Source: DATEAV01 sp964575425
Lineage (GTDB): Bacteria; Chloroflexota; Anaerolineae; Anaerolineales; E44-bin32
Assembly (NCBI GenBank): GCA_964575425.1
Contig: CAZNRD010000039.1
Span: 1-24,445, forward strand
Direction: 5' to 3'
DNA length: 24,445 nt
Made by a program: the position numbers and the translations under genes. The first letter of the stretch is position 1. Every line of letters begins with the position of its first letter. Below, piece after piece: positions 1 through 6,422 of this stretch. Below the pieces are notes generated by a model. The model worked only from the letters and a program-made list of their open reading frames with translations, had not been told where the DNA came from and searched no databases.

Positions 1-36
1 TCCCCAACTTGGCCCCGGCCGCTTGACTGTCTCATA

Positions 37-53
37 TGTACTGGACGAGTACA
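37..53. promoter_or_regulatory. 17-bp palindrome upstream of the dehydrogenase promoter
   Basis: A perfect inverted repeat, TGTACT-N5-AGTACA, lies just upstream of the predicted -35 box of the dehydrogenase gene. Six-base arms with a five-base spacer fit a site for a dimeric regulator. The IclR-type regulator encoded nearby is one candidate, but no sequence feature ties it to this site. Confidence 0.45.
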
Positions 54-58
54 GCCAC

Positions 59-87
59 TTGACGGCGTGAGGACCGAGTGCTATTGT
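59..87 (+). promoter_or_regulatory. Sigma70-type promoter of the Ldh2-family dehydrogenase gene
   Basis: TTGACG (59-64) and TATTGT (82-87) are separated by exactly 17 bases, which puts transcription start near position 94. That leaves about 100 nt of untranslated leader before the chosen ATG at 192. It also explains why the in-frame upstream ATG at 78, which lies inside the promoter, is unlikely to be the real start. Confidence 0.6.
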
Positions 88-100
88 CGTCATGCAACTA

Positions 101-119
101 CGTTTCAGTGAACGAAACG
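101..119. promoter_or_regulatory. 19-bp palindrome in the dehydrogenase leader, probable operator
   Basis: CGTTTC-N7-GAAACG is a perfect six-base inverted repeat just downstream of the predicted transcription start, a common place for a repressor operator. GTTTC/GAAAC half sites resemble operators of some IclR-family proteins such as KdgR. This supports, without proving, control by the IclR-type regulator at 1917-2729. The preceding ten bases (91-100) recur at 5937-5946 in the leader of the nitroreductase operon. Confidence 0.45.
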
Positions 120-191
120 AGGCGGGACTGGACGTGGGCTATCGGCCACCGATCCGCCCGCCTCGCCCACCACACGAGGGAGACCAGAGCC

Positions 192-1253
192 ATGCCCGAG
201 CCCACCACCCGCGTCGCCGCGCCCGACCTCATCCAGGCCTGCCAGCGCATTCTCGCGAAGGCAGGCGTGCCAGCCGATCAGGCCGCCATCATTGCCGACG
301 TAATCGTTGAGGGAGACTTGCGCGGCGTCCAATCGCACGGCGTCCTTCGACTGCCCGCGTACGTCCACCGCGTTAGCGCCGGCACCATGAGCGCAGCCAC
401 CGAGGTCCGGATCGTGAGGGAGCGCGGCGCCTGTGTGTTGATGGACGCCCAGCATGGCTTTGGCCAGATCGCGGGTGTACGGGCGATGAACGAAGCCGTG
501 GCCAGGGCGCGCGAGCACGGGGTGGGCTTTGTCGGGGTTCGCCACGCGGGGCACTTCGGCGTTGCGGCGTACTACGCGATGATGGCACTGCCTCATGAGA
601 TGATCGGCATGGTCATGGCCAATGCGGCCCCGAGCATGGCGGCCTGGGGCGGAGCGGCTCCCGTGCTGGGAACCAACCCCATCTGCATCGCCATCCCCAC
701 CGGCACCGAGGTCGACATCGTCCTCGACATGGCTTCCTCGGTGGTGGCCAGGGGCAAGATCCGCCTGGCGGCCAGCAAGGGCGAACCCATCCCGCTCGGG
801 TGGGCGCTGGACGAGCGCGGCCTCCCCACCGATGACCCGGCGGCGGCGATGAGAGGCACCCTCGTCCCGATCGGTGGGCCCAAGGGCTACGGCCTGGCCC
901 TGGTGGTCGACATCCTCAGCGGCGTCCTGACCGCCTCCGCCTTCGGCCCCCGTGTTCCCTCCATTCACGACACAGATGCCATGGTCTCGGCAGGGTTCGC
1001 CGTCCACGCGCTGGACATCGCGGCCTTCGCAGACCCGCGAGACTTCGAACGCGACATCCAGTCACTGATCACAGACATCCGCAGCTCACCGCGCGCGCCC
1101 ACCTGCGACCGCATCTACCTGCCGGGCGAGATCGAGTGGCTCAACCGCCAGGAGCGACTGGAGCACGGTGTTCCGGTCCCCGAGAGCCTTCTTCGGGAAC
1201 TGGACAGGCTGGCCGACGAGCTGGGGGTCAGCCACGGATGGCCCGGCCTATGA
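192..1253 (+). CDS. Malate/L-lactate dehydrogenase family oxidoreductase (Ldh2/YlbC type)
   Basis: This is a 353-residue cytosolic NAD(P)-dependent 2-hydroxyacid/2-oxoacid oxidoreductase of the Ldh_2 family, which includes ComC, AllD, DlgD/YiaK and DpkA. It is unrelated to classical LDH/MDH. Family marks are RGVQSHG near residue 44, HAGHFG near 118 where the family has its catalytic His, LGTNP near 159, and KGYGLAL at 231-237. Length is normal for the family. The start at ATG 192 is preceded by a GAGGGAG ribosome site and gives the usual N-terminus; an upstream in-frame ATG at 78 would fall in the promoter. The true substrate (malate, lactate, sulfolactate, ureidoglycolate or a sugar acid) cannot be read from sequence. 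A neighbouring IclR-type regulator and CoA-transferase operon suggest a role in catabolism of an organic acid. Confidence 0.88.
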   Translation: MPEPTTRVAAPDLIQACQRILAKAGVPADQAAIIADVIVEGDLRGVQSHGVLRLPAYVHRVSAGTMSAATEVRIVRERGACVLMDAQHGFGQIAGVRAMNEAVARAREHGVGFVGVRHAGHFGVAAYYAMMALPHEMIGMVMANAAPSMAAWGGAAPVLGTNPICIAIPTGTEVDIVLDMASSVVARGKIRLAASKGEPIPLGWALDERGLPTDDPAAAMRGTLVPIGGPKGYGLALVVDILSGVLTASAFGPRVPSIHDTDAMVSAGFAVHALDIAAFADPRDFERDIQSLITDIRSSPRAPTCDRIYLPGEIEWLNRQERLEHGVPVPESLLRELDRLADELGVSHGWPGL

Positions 1254-1262
1254 TCCGCTCCC

Positions 1263-1790
1263 TCATGACAGCATTAGGCGAACACAGCAGCGAGAACAAG
1301 GAGTCCATGGGCGCAGGCCCCTCCAGGAAAGTTGCTCGTCCATCCTGAGGAAGTCGGTCAGCCCAATCCAATCTAACCCAGCCTGCACATCACCCGCCTG
1401 CTCTGGGGCCCTCAGCAGCAAGTCGCCGAACTCGGGCATATCGGCCGTGAGGCAGAGCACCAGCACATAGCAGTCGCTCGCCGAGGCACCCTGGGCCTCA
1501 ATCCTGCTCCGGTCAAGCTGACACACCCGGGCGTTCGTTCGAAGCCATCGGATGGCGGCGGTCAAGTCCTGCAGGCCGGTCGGGAGCATCGCCTCCCTCC
1601 TAAGCCGGTAGTTCACAACAACGACCGCGGAGCCCCGCGTCGGTCATTCCAGGAAGGAGGTAAGCCACATCTCGCGGATATCGCCAATAGCACGGCCGCC
1701 CCCGTGGATATGGAAGACGACAGGGGGAGAGCCGTGCCTGGTGTCCGACAAGCAGATGTCCGGCTTCTTGGGCGGCGACTTGTGCGCACA
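1263..1790 (-). pseudogene. Decayed alpha/beta-hydrolase (esterase/lipase-like) pseudogene
   Basis: Read on the minus strand, the region first gives a segment ending PPVVFHIHGGGRAIGD, with the HGGG oxyanion-hole motif of BD-FAE/HSL-type hydrolases. A TGA stop at 1644-1646 interrupts it. The same frame then continues with TRGSAVVVVNYRL, AIRWLRTNA and TDFLRMDEQL, which are the next conserved blocks of the fold. The nucleophile elbow expected as G-x-S-x-G reads GASAS followed by DCY, so its last glycine is lost. The C-terminal part carrying the catalytic Asp and His is missing, and the frame runs out against the end of the convergent dehydrogenase gene. I see no intact N-terminus. It is a truncated, stop-interrupted remnant lying between the dehydrogenase and the regulator gene. 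Confidence 0.72.
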
Positions 1791-1916
1791 GCGTGCACGT
1801 GTCCGCTGGCCGAGCTCCGCGACCCGAGCGAGTCGCGCCGTCCCAAGCAACTCGCGGCCACCCAGAGGGGCAGCCCCGGCCAAGGGGTCACATCAAATGA
1901 GAGCCTCAGAGGCACC

Positions 1917-2729
1917 TCATACCAGCGGGCGTCCCGGGCCCGGGCCCTGCGCCCTCCATCCCATTCGCTGCGAGATGGCATCCGCCGCCTCGAGCAACGC
2001 AGCCGCGATGCGTGCAATGCGGTCCGGCGTCATGCGGTTCGTCGGCCCTGGCATGCCGATGGCAGCGACCACGATGCCGGTTTGATTCCGGATGGGGGCA
2101 GCGACGGCGCAGACTCCTTCCTCCATCTCCTCATCATCAATCGCGGACCCGCGCCGTCTCGTCGCCTCCACCTCCGCCCGCAGGCGTTCGGGCGACGTAT
2201 TGGTCTTCGTTGTGTAGGATGCCAATGGCTGGCGCAGCAGAGCCTCGAGCTCCTCTTCGGGCAGGCTGGCCAGGAACAGCTTGCCGCTGGCCGTGCAATG
2301 AGCCGGCAGGCGGTTCCCGACCGAGGCTGCAACTTTGAGGGCGCGGCGGCCCTGAACCACCTCGATGAAGTAGACCTCGCCCTGGTTGTAGACGCTCAAG
2401 TCGCAGGTCTCATTCAGGCGGCCGGCGAGCTCGCTCATTACCGGCATGGCCTCGCGCCTCACGTCCGCCCGCCGCAGGGCCACAAAGCCCAGGCTGACCA
2501 GGCCGATGCCCAGGCGGTATTTCTGTCCATCGGCCGCTCGTTCCAGGTATCGATGCCGGACGAGCGTGGAAACAATGCGGTGCGCGGTAGCCTTGTGCAG
2601 GCCGGCTTTGTGGGCGATCCCGGAGATCCCCATCTCGGCACTGCCATCGCCGAAACAGTCGATGATGCGGAGCGCCCGCTCCACTGCACGCACGTTGACG
2701 TCGCTGCCAGCAGGCATGGCCCCTCTCAT
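1917..2729 (-). CDS. IclR-family transcriptional regulator
   Basis: This 270-residue protein has the IclR architecture. A winged helix-turn-helix occupies about residues 12-75 (VERALRIIDCF, ISGIAHKAGLHKATAHRIVSTLVRH). An effector-binding domain covers about 85-255, with the family patterns GKLFLASLPEEE, IDDEEMEEGVCAVAAPI and ATAxIGMPGPTNR-like sequence. IclR proteins bind small organic acids and act as local repressors or activators of catabolic genes. It is the last gene of the leftward nitroreductase/CoA-transferase operon, 21 nt after the ferredoxin gene. It probably controls that operon and possibly the dehydrogenase. An alternative start at ATG 2717 is possible: the first ATG has a GGAGG only two bases upstream, while the second has GAGGGG two bases upstream. 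Confidence 0.93.
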   Translation of the reverse strand: MRGAMPAGSDVNVRAVERALRIIDCFGDGSAEMGISGIAHKAGLHKATAHRIVSTLVRHRYLERAADGQKYRLGIGLVSLGFVALRRADVRREAMPVMSELAGRLNETCDLSVYNQGEVYFIEVVQGRRALKVAASVGNRLPAHCTASGKLFLASLPEEELEALLRQPLASYTTKTNTSPERLRAEVEATRRRGSAIDDEEMEEGVCAVAAPIRNQTGIVVAAIGMPGPTNRMTPDRIARIAAALLEAADAISQRMGWRAQGPGPGRPLV

Positions 2730-2750
2730 GTCCTCCGCTGCACAGGCACG

Positions 2751-2972
2751 TCAGCCCGTCTCCTGCTGACGGGCCAGGGCCTCGGCGCCACCCTCCACCT
2801 CGTCCACGTAAACGATCGCCTGCACCGGGCAGTTGGCCGCGCAGGTCCCGCATTCCACGCAGAGGTCCACGTCGATGTGCGACTGGGTCTCGCCCTCGGT
2901 GATAGCCCCGCTCTCACAGCCTGCAGCACAGGCCCCGCACAGAATGCAATCGCTGGTCACCACATACGGCAT
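2751..2972 (-). CDS. 2[4Fe-4S] ferredoxin, bacterial type
   Basis: This is a 73-residue low-potential electron carrier. Two motifs bind two [4Fe-4S] clusters: C9-x2-C12-x2-C15-x3-C19 and C38-x2-C41-x2-C44-x3-C48-P. The first motif ends with Glu where proline is usual. A short acidic C-terminal tail follows. The ATG at 2972 was chosen because AGGTGG lies about seven bases upstream; a GTG four codons earlier (2984) overlaps that site. The gene sits between the CoA-transferase B subunit (41 nt gap) and the IclR regulator (21 nt gap). It may supply electrons to, or take them from, an oxidoreductase of the same pathway, such as the nitroreductase-family protein at the head of the operon. Confidence 0.92.
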   Translation of the reverse strand: MPYVVTSDCILCGACAAGCESGAITEGETQSHIDVDLCVECGTCAANCPVQAIVYVDEVEGGAEALARQQETG

Positions 2973-3013
2973 ATCTGGCTCCACCTGCCGGCCGACGCGG
3001 CCTGCAAGTCCAC

Positions 3014-3778
3014 CTAGCCCATGTACATGCGCTTCGGGTCAATCACCTCACGGATCAGCCGGAGCTGCTCCGCCGTCGGTGGTTCCGTTTCGGGCACTCG
3101 CGCCGGCACGATGGGCGAGAACTCCATCGTACTGAGCACTAGTTCGAGCTCGATGCCTGGATGCACCGACAGCAGCACCATCTGTTTGGTCTGCTCGTCA
3201 AACCCGAAGATCGCCTTGTCGGTGATCACCCGGCTGGGTCCGCCGGGCAGCCCTGCCTGTTCCCGGCTGTCGCCCCCGGAGATGTAGCCGGGGCTGGTGA
3301 CAAAAGAGACCGCCTTGCGCAGTTTCCGCGCCTCGTGCCGGATGATGATGATCGTACGGCGAGCGGAGGAGGCGATGTCGTTCGCACCGCCGCTGCCGAC
3401 CATGTGGCGGAACTGGCCGCGGGGGTCACCCACCAGCGTCGTGTTCAGGTTGCCGAACTGGTCGGTCTCCAGGCCTCCCAGGAATCCCACATCCACCCGG
3501 CCGCGGTGCAGCAGCGTCCCGAGGATATCGACGAAGCTGCTGATGGCTCGGGCGCGGTGCCAGACACGTGGATCCGCCAACCCGACGCCCTGGTCGATCG
3601 GCTCGGGGTCGATCACGCCTAGTTCGAACAGGATCGTCATGTTCGGCGCGTGGGTCTGCTTTGCCAGAAACGAGGCCACCACCGGCAGGCCCAGCCCGAC
3701 GGCCACCACCTCGCCGTCCCTGATCTCGCGGGCGCCGGCCACGGCCATCAGCTCGGAGGGTGAGTACGCGAGGCTCAT
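3014..3778 (-). CDS. CoA-transferase subunit B (glutaconate CoA-transferase / IpdB-like)
   Basis: This 254-residue protein is the beta subunit of a family I CoA-transferase of the GctB/IpdB branch. It has the usual length and order: an N-terminal LAYSPSELMAVAGAREI, FELGVIDP near residue 51 with Glu52 close to where GctB carries its catalytic Glu, FLGGLETDQFGNLNTT, the GGANDIASSARRTIII segment, and a C-terminal ITDKAIFGFDE...VHPGI block. It would pair with the alpha subunit encoded 12 nt upstream. The family either moves CoA between an acyl-CoA and a carboxylic acid or, in the IpdAB branch, hydrolyses a ring-fused acyl-CoA. Sequence alone does not tell which. A GGGAGGAAGG ribosome site precedes the ATG. 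Confidence 0.85.
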   Translation of the reverse strand: MSLAYSPSELMAVAGAREIRDGEVVAVGLGLPVVASFLAKQTHAPNMTILFELGVIDPEPIDQGVGLADPRVWHRARAISSFVDILGTLLHRGRVDVGFLGGLETDQFGNLNTTLVGDPRGQFRHMVGSGGANDIASSARRTIIIIRHEARKLRKAVSFVTSPGYISGGDSREQAGLPGGPSRVITDKAIFGFDEQTKQMVLLSVHPGIELELVLSTMEFSPIVPARVPETEPPTAEQLRLIREVIDPKRMYMG

Positions 3779-3790
3779 GCCTTCCTCCCC

Positions 3791-4690
3791 TCAGTATCCC
3801 AGGCTCGGGTCGGCTCGCAACTTCGCCAGCCGCTCCATGCCACCCATGCACGCCAGGTACTCCCAGTGGTCCTTCGGTCCGTAGACCGTCTCCTCCAGGT
3901 ACCGGCGGACGTCCTCCGGCGTGCGCGTGGCTTCCACGTATTGTTCGATGGCCTCGGCGTCGTAGTCGTACAGGGCATAGACCGAGGTCGGATGCGCGGC
4001 GAAGGGCAGCTCGACGACGTGCGAGACGTGCAGCCCCGGGATCACCGTCCGCTCCGGATTCTGGCGGATGACCTCCTCCCGCACAACCTGCTCGGCGATC
4101 ACGATGGTGCGCTTGCTCGCCCTGACCTGCTCCACGTTGTCCCAGCGGGGGCCCCAGATCTGGGCGTTGCCGTGCTCATCCGCGATCTGGACCAGGGCCA
4201 CGGCAACGTCCGGCACAAGGGGCTTCAGCGCCAGCCAGCTCTCGCCCGAGAAGGGGTCCGTGATCATGGCCACATCGCCGTCGGCCCTCTCCTCCAGGCG
4301 CTTGACGAGATCGGAGCCGCGCAGCGAGCGGATCGGAAGGAAGGGAATCCCCAGAGCTCCCGCCAGGTAACGGAAGGTGATCGAGAGGCTGCTGTACTCG
4401 TCGGCGCGCAGGCTGCCGTCCTCGATGCCGCGGTTGACGCAGGCCAGCCGCCCGAACCGGTCGAGCGAGCCGCCGCCGTAGATGATGCGGTCAACCGCGC
4501 CCGCCCCCACCAACAGGTCAGCGTCCATGGCGCCCACGCACTGCGAGACCGTCAGGCCGCGGATGCCCTGGCGGATGACCTCGCGGGCAAAGGCCATGGC
4601 GCAGCGGGTGATGGCAAACCCGGGCAGCGCGACGTGCGCCCCCGAGGGGATCGAGGCCACCGCATCGGCCAGGGTCGCCAATTTGCTCAT
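3791..4690 (-). CDS. CoA-transferase subunit A (glutaconate CoA-transferase / IpdA-like)
   Basis: This 299-residue protein is the alpha subunit of a family I CoA-transferase, partner of the B subunit directly downstream. Recognisable parts are GAHVALPGFAITRCAMAFAR near residues 18-37, DRIIYGGGSLDRFG near 67-80, a DEYSS segment at 97-101, FLPIRSLRGSDL near 116-127, and a long C-terminal part with LVQIADEHGNAQIWGP, where the family usually has AxxAxxxGNaxxxg. The start ATG overlaps the stop of the preceding small gene by four bases (ATGA type), which implies translational coupling. The substrate is unknown. Glutaconate, 3-oxoacid and steroid-ring substrates all occur in close relatives. Confidence 0.85.
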   Translation of the reverse strand: MSKLATLADAVASIPSGAHVALPGFAITRCAMAFAREVIRQGIRGLTVSQCVGAMDADLLVGAGAVDRIIYGGGSLDRFGRLACVNRGIEDGSLRADEYSSLSITFRYLAGALGIPFLPIRSLRGSDLVKRLEERADGDVAMITDPFSGESWLALKPLVPDVAVALVQIADEHGNAQIWGPRWDNVEQVRASKRTIVIAEQVVREEVIRQNPERTVIPGLHVSHVVELPFAAHPTSVYALYDYDAEAIEQYVEATRTPEDVRRYLEETVYGPKDHWEYLACMGGMERLAKLRADPSLGY

Positions 4691-5163
4691 GGCTCCTCCA
4701 CCGCGAGCGTCGGCCTCGCGTCGAAGACGATCAGGAGCAGCTCGCAGCCTGCCTCGCCAAGCCTGACCTCCGCCAGCTCGACCGGTCGGTCGAGTTTCTC
4801 CTCAATCGCCAGCGCCATCAGGTTGGCGGGGAGGCAGGCGAGGGGCTCAATCCCCTGGGCCGCCATCCGGTCCTCGACCTGACGGTGGGCGCATCCGTCG
4901 ACGCGGACGTGAAGCAGACGATCCTCCCGGCTGCAGCCCACCTGGGTCGCGATGCCGTCGTGGGCCAGGATGCCCCCCAGCGTCTTCACGATGGCATCCA
5001 GGTCATGCGATGCGATCTGGGGAAGGCGTTTCTCGCGGAAGTACTCGCGCCCCACTGTGGTCAGGCGAAAGCGGGCCCCCTTGCCGCGCTCATCCCAGAA
5101 GGATTTGAGCAGCTCGTAGACCAGGCTGTTGACGTAGCCCAACGGAAGGCTCTTCTCGCTCAT
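4687..5163 (-). CDS. Small conserved-looking protein of unknown function
   Basis: I do not recognise this 158-residue soluble protein. The N-terminal 40 residues look helical and end in RFRLTTVGREYF, which resembles the wing of a winged-helix domain. The C-terminal half has spaced cysteines (GC near 79-80, GCAH near 90-93, LAC near 109-111, GC near 137-138) and an alternating beta-like end (CELLLIVF). The spacing recalls metal- or Fe-S-binding output domains of some ArsR/SufR-like regulators, but that likeness is weak. It overlaps both neighbours by four bases, so it is translated as part of the operon between the nitroreductase and the CoA-transferase. That placement makes a cofactor, sensor or accessory role in the pathway plausible. 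Confidence 0.7.
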   Translation of the reverse strand: MSEKSLPLGYVNSLVYELLKSFWDERGKGARFRLTTVGREYFREKRLPQIASHDLDAIVKTLGGILAHDGIATQVGCSREDRLLHVRVDGCAHRQVEDRMAAQGIEPLACLPANLMALAIEEKLDRPVELAEVRLGEAGCELLLIVFDARPTLAVEEP

Positions 5164-5834
5164 GCCTCACCCCCGTAGAAGGCAACCCCCCATTTCTCCC
5201 GAAAAACCAGCTCCTGGATGGGGAGACGGGGGCGGGGCCGATGCGGCCGGACCGGATGTCCCACGGACACGATGCTGACAGCCTTGAAGCCCTCGGGGAT
5301 GCCCAGCAATTCCTTGACCCGCTCTTCGTCCCGGATGTCGATGCAGGGCGCAATGACCCAACACGCACCAAGGCCGAGCGCCGTGACCATCAACAACATG
5401 TTCTCGATGGCGGCCGAGGTGTCGTACGGCATGTCCCACACATCTTTCTTGCCGCACACAACGATGTTGACCGGGGCCGTCGCCAGAAACGCAGACACCT
5501 GGCCCGAGGTCAGCTTCTCAAACGCGGCCCGCTTCTTGGCTTCATCTTCCAGGCTGGCAAAACGTTCCTGCATCTTCTTGGTGACGAACTCCGCGGTGAA
5601 GCGCCGGCCGCTTCCCCCACCCGCCAACGCCCCCAACTTCTTGCGCGTCTCCGGATCTCTGACCACGATGAAACGCCAAGGCTGCGCATTCTCTCCGGAG
5701 GGCGCCAGACGCGCTGCCTCCAGGATCAGGTCGAGATCGTGATCCGACACTGGCGCATCGGTGTAGTCGCGTATGCTGCGTCGGTCTTGGATGACCTTCA
5801 TGGCGACTTCGGCAACGCTGTTGCCCTCTGTCAT
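5160..5834 (-). CDS. Nitroreductase-family FMN oxidoreductase
   Basis: This 224-residue NAD(P)H:FMN oxidoreductase of the nitroreductase superfamily opens the leftward operon. The N-terminal FMN-binding signature RRSIRDYTDAPVSDHDLDLILEAARLAPSGENAQPWRFIVV spans about residues 18-58. The second signature, AAIENMLLMVTALGLGACWV, lies near 140-160. A C-terminal VSVGHPVRPHRPRPRLP completes the fold. Such enzymes reduce nitro groups, quinones, enones or flavins; related forms reduce or oxidise ring substrates in anaerobic pathways. The ATG is preceded by AAGGAGGGG. The protein probably acts as homodimer, as the family does. Its co-transcription with a ferredoxin and a CoA-transferase hints at a reductive step on an organic acid or aromatic compound. 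Confidence 0.88.
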   Translation of the reverse strand: MTEGNSVAEVAMKVIQDRRSIRDYTDAPVSDHDLDLILEAARLAPSGENAQPWRFIVVRDPETRKKLGALAGGGSGRRFTAEFVTKKMQERFASLEDEAKKRAAFEKLTSGQVSAFLATAPVNIVVCGKKDVWDMPYDTSAAIENMLLMVTALGLGACWVIAPCIDIRDEERVKELLGIPEGFKAVSIVSVGHPVRPHRPRPRLPIQELVFREKWGVAFYGGEA

Positions 5835-5964
5835 GCCCTCCCCTCCTTTCGCCCTCCTCCCTCTACACGATTGCCCGTTTGTCCAGGACCAGCCTCAACA
5901 TCGTGAGCAGGTCCCTGGGCCCAGCTTGTTTCACGACATGCAACTAAGTCCCAAGCCACGATAC

Positions 5965-5983
5965 GAAATCAGAATAGCGTTTC
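5965..5983. promoter_or_regulatory. Inverted repeat overlapping the -10 box of the nitroreductase operon
   Basis: GAAA-N11-TTTC spans the -10 element of the operon promoter, a position where a bound repressor would block RNA polymerase. The arms are short, and their order is the reverse of the GTTTC...GAAAC palindrome at 101-119. A common regulator is therefore only a possibility. Confidence 0.3.
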
Positions 5984-5999
5984 TGCGCGCCCTTGTCAA
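5971..5999 (-). promoter_or_regulatory. Sigma70-type promoter of the nitroreductase/CoA-transferase operon
   Basis: On the minus strand, TTGACA (5994-5999) and TATTCT (5971-5976) are separated by exactly 17 bases. Transcription would start near 5964 and give a leader of about 130 nt before the nitroreductase ATG at 5834. A perfect -35 box and consensus spacing make this one of the best promoters in the window. Confidence 0.7.
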
Positions 6000-6158
6000 T
6001 ACATCGAACTCCACTTCTCGCACTCGGATCGCAGTCGGCAACCGTTCGAACTGTCACCCTGCCCCGGGACTCCATTCGCCCCCGGCGACCAAAACCACCT
6101 ACACGCCTTCCCCCCGCCCGTCGCGCGCAATCCCCGAGGCGATGCGCAGTCCCAAGCC

Positions 6159-6187
6159 TTGACGCCCCTGCCCGTCCGTCATAGACT
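6159..6187 (+). promoter_or_regulatory. Promoter-like pair pointing rightward in the gap before prmC
   Basis: TTGACG (6159-6164) and TAGACT (6182-6187) are spaced by 17 bases on the plus strand. No plus-strand gene follows; the next thing downstream is a pair of strong hairpins. It would drive a short non-coding RNA. Confidence 0.4.
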
Positions 6188-6193
6188 TAGAAC

Positions 6194-6340
6194 AACAGGC
6201 GCCCCCGTCGTCTCGCGAACCTTCGCGGGCCGGCGGGGTTTCTACATCCCTCCCGAATCTCCAGCCCAGAGCACCAGGCCTTGCACCCGGAAGGCCAAAC
6301 CGCGCCCCAGCCTTGATCAAGCTGGGGCGCGGTTGTCAGA
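6194..6340 (+). ncRNA. Candidate small RNA with nested hairpin and terminal stem
   Basis: Downstream of the promoter-like pair, a nested stem forms from CCCCGTCG (6203-6210) with CGGCGGGG (6231-6238), enclosing CGCGAA/TTCGCG (6214-6219 with 6222-6227), and is followed by TTTCT. A second perfect 14-bp stem lies at 6298-6334. No reading frame explains these structures. The call rests only on promoter spacing and base pairing. The structures could equally be terminators for transcription in either direction. Confidence 0.3.
6298..6334 (-). terminator. 14-bp hairpin downstream of prmC, probable terminator
   Basis: A perfect stem AACCGCGCCCCAGC / GCTGGGGCGCGGTT with a nine-base loop lies about 90 bases past the prmC stop. 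On the minus strand it is followed by TTTGGCCTT, a weak T-tract. It most likely ends the prfA-prmC transcript and may also end a rightward small RNA. Confidence 0.55.
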
Positions 6341-6422
6341 GGAGGAGAATGCAGCCTTAGTTATGCCCGCCTGCGTAAGAACTCAATGAACACAAGGTTA
6401 GAGAAACCGAAGATTCCGGTTC

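Larger units (their letters stand above)
5835..6422. other. 588-bp non-coding gap between the nitroreductase operon and prmC
   Basis: The right third holds the promoter-like pair and hairpins described separately (6159-6334), and the left third holds the operon promoter. Between about 6000 and 6158 I see nothing beyond C-rich sequence. A minus-strand frame of 73 codons at 6099-6320 has no recognisable domain and crosses both hairpins, so I do not call it a gene. Confidence 0.5.

Noticed and set aside
6099..6320. A 73-codon minus-strand frame in the gap before prmC
   Set aside because: It has no ribosome site or domain, and overlaps the terminator hairpin and the nested hairpin, so a structural RNA or plain spacer explains it better.
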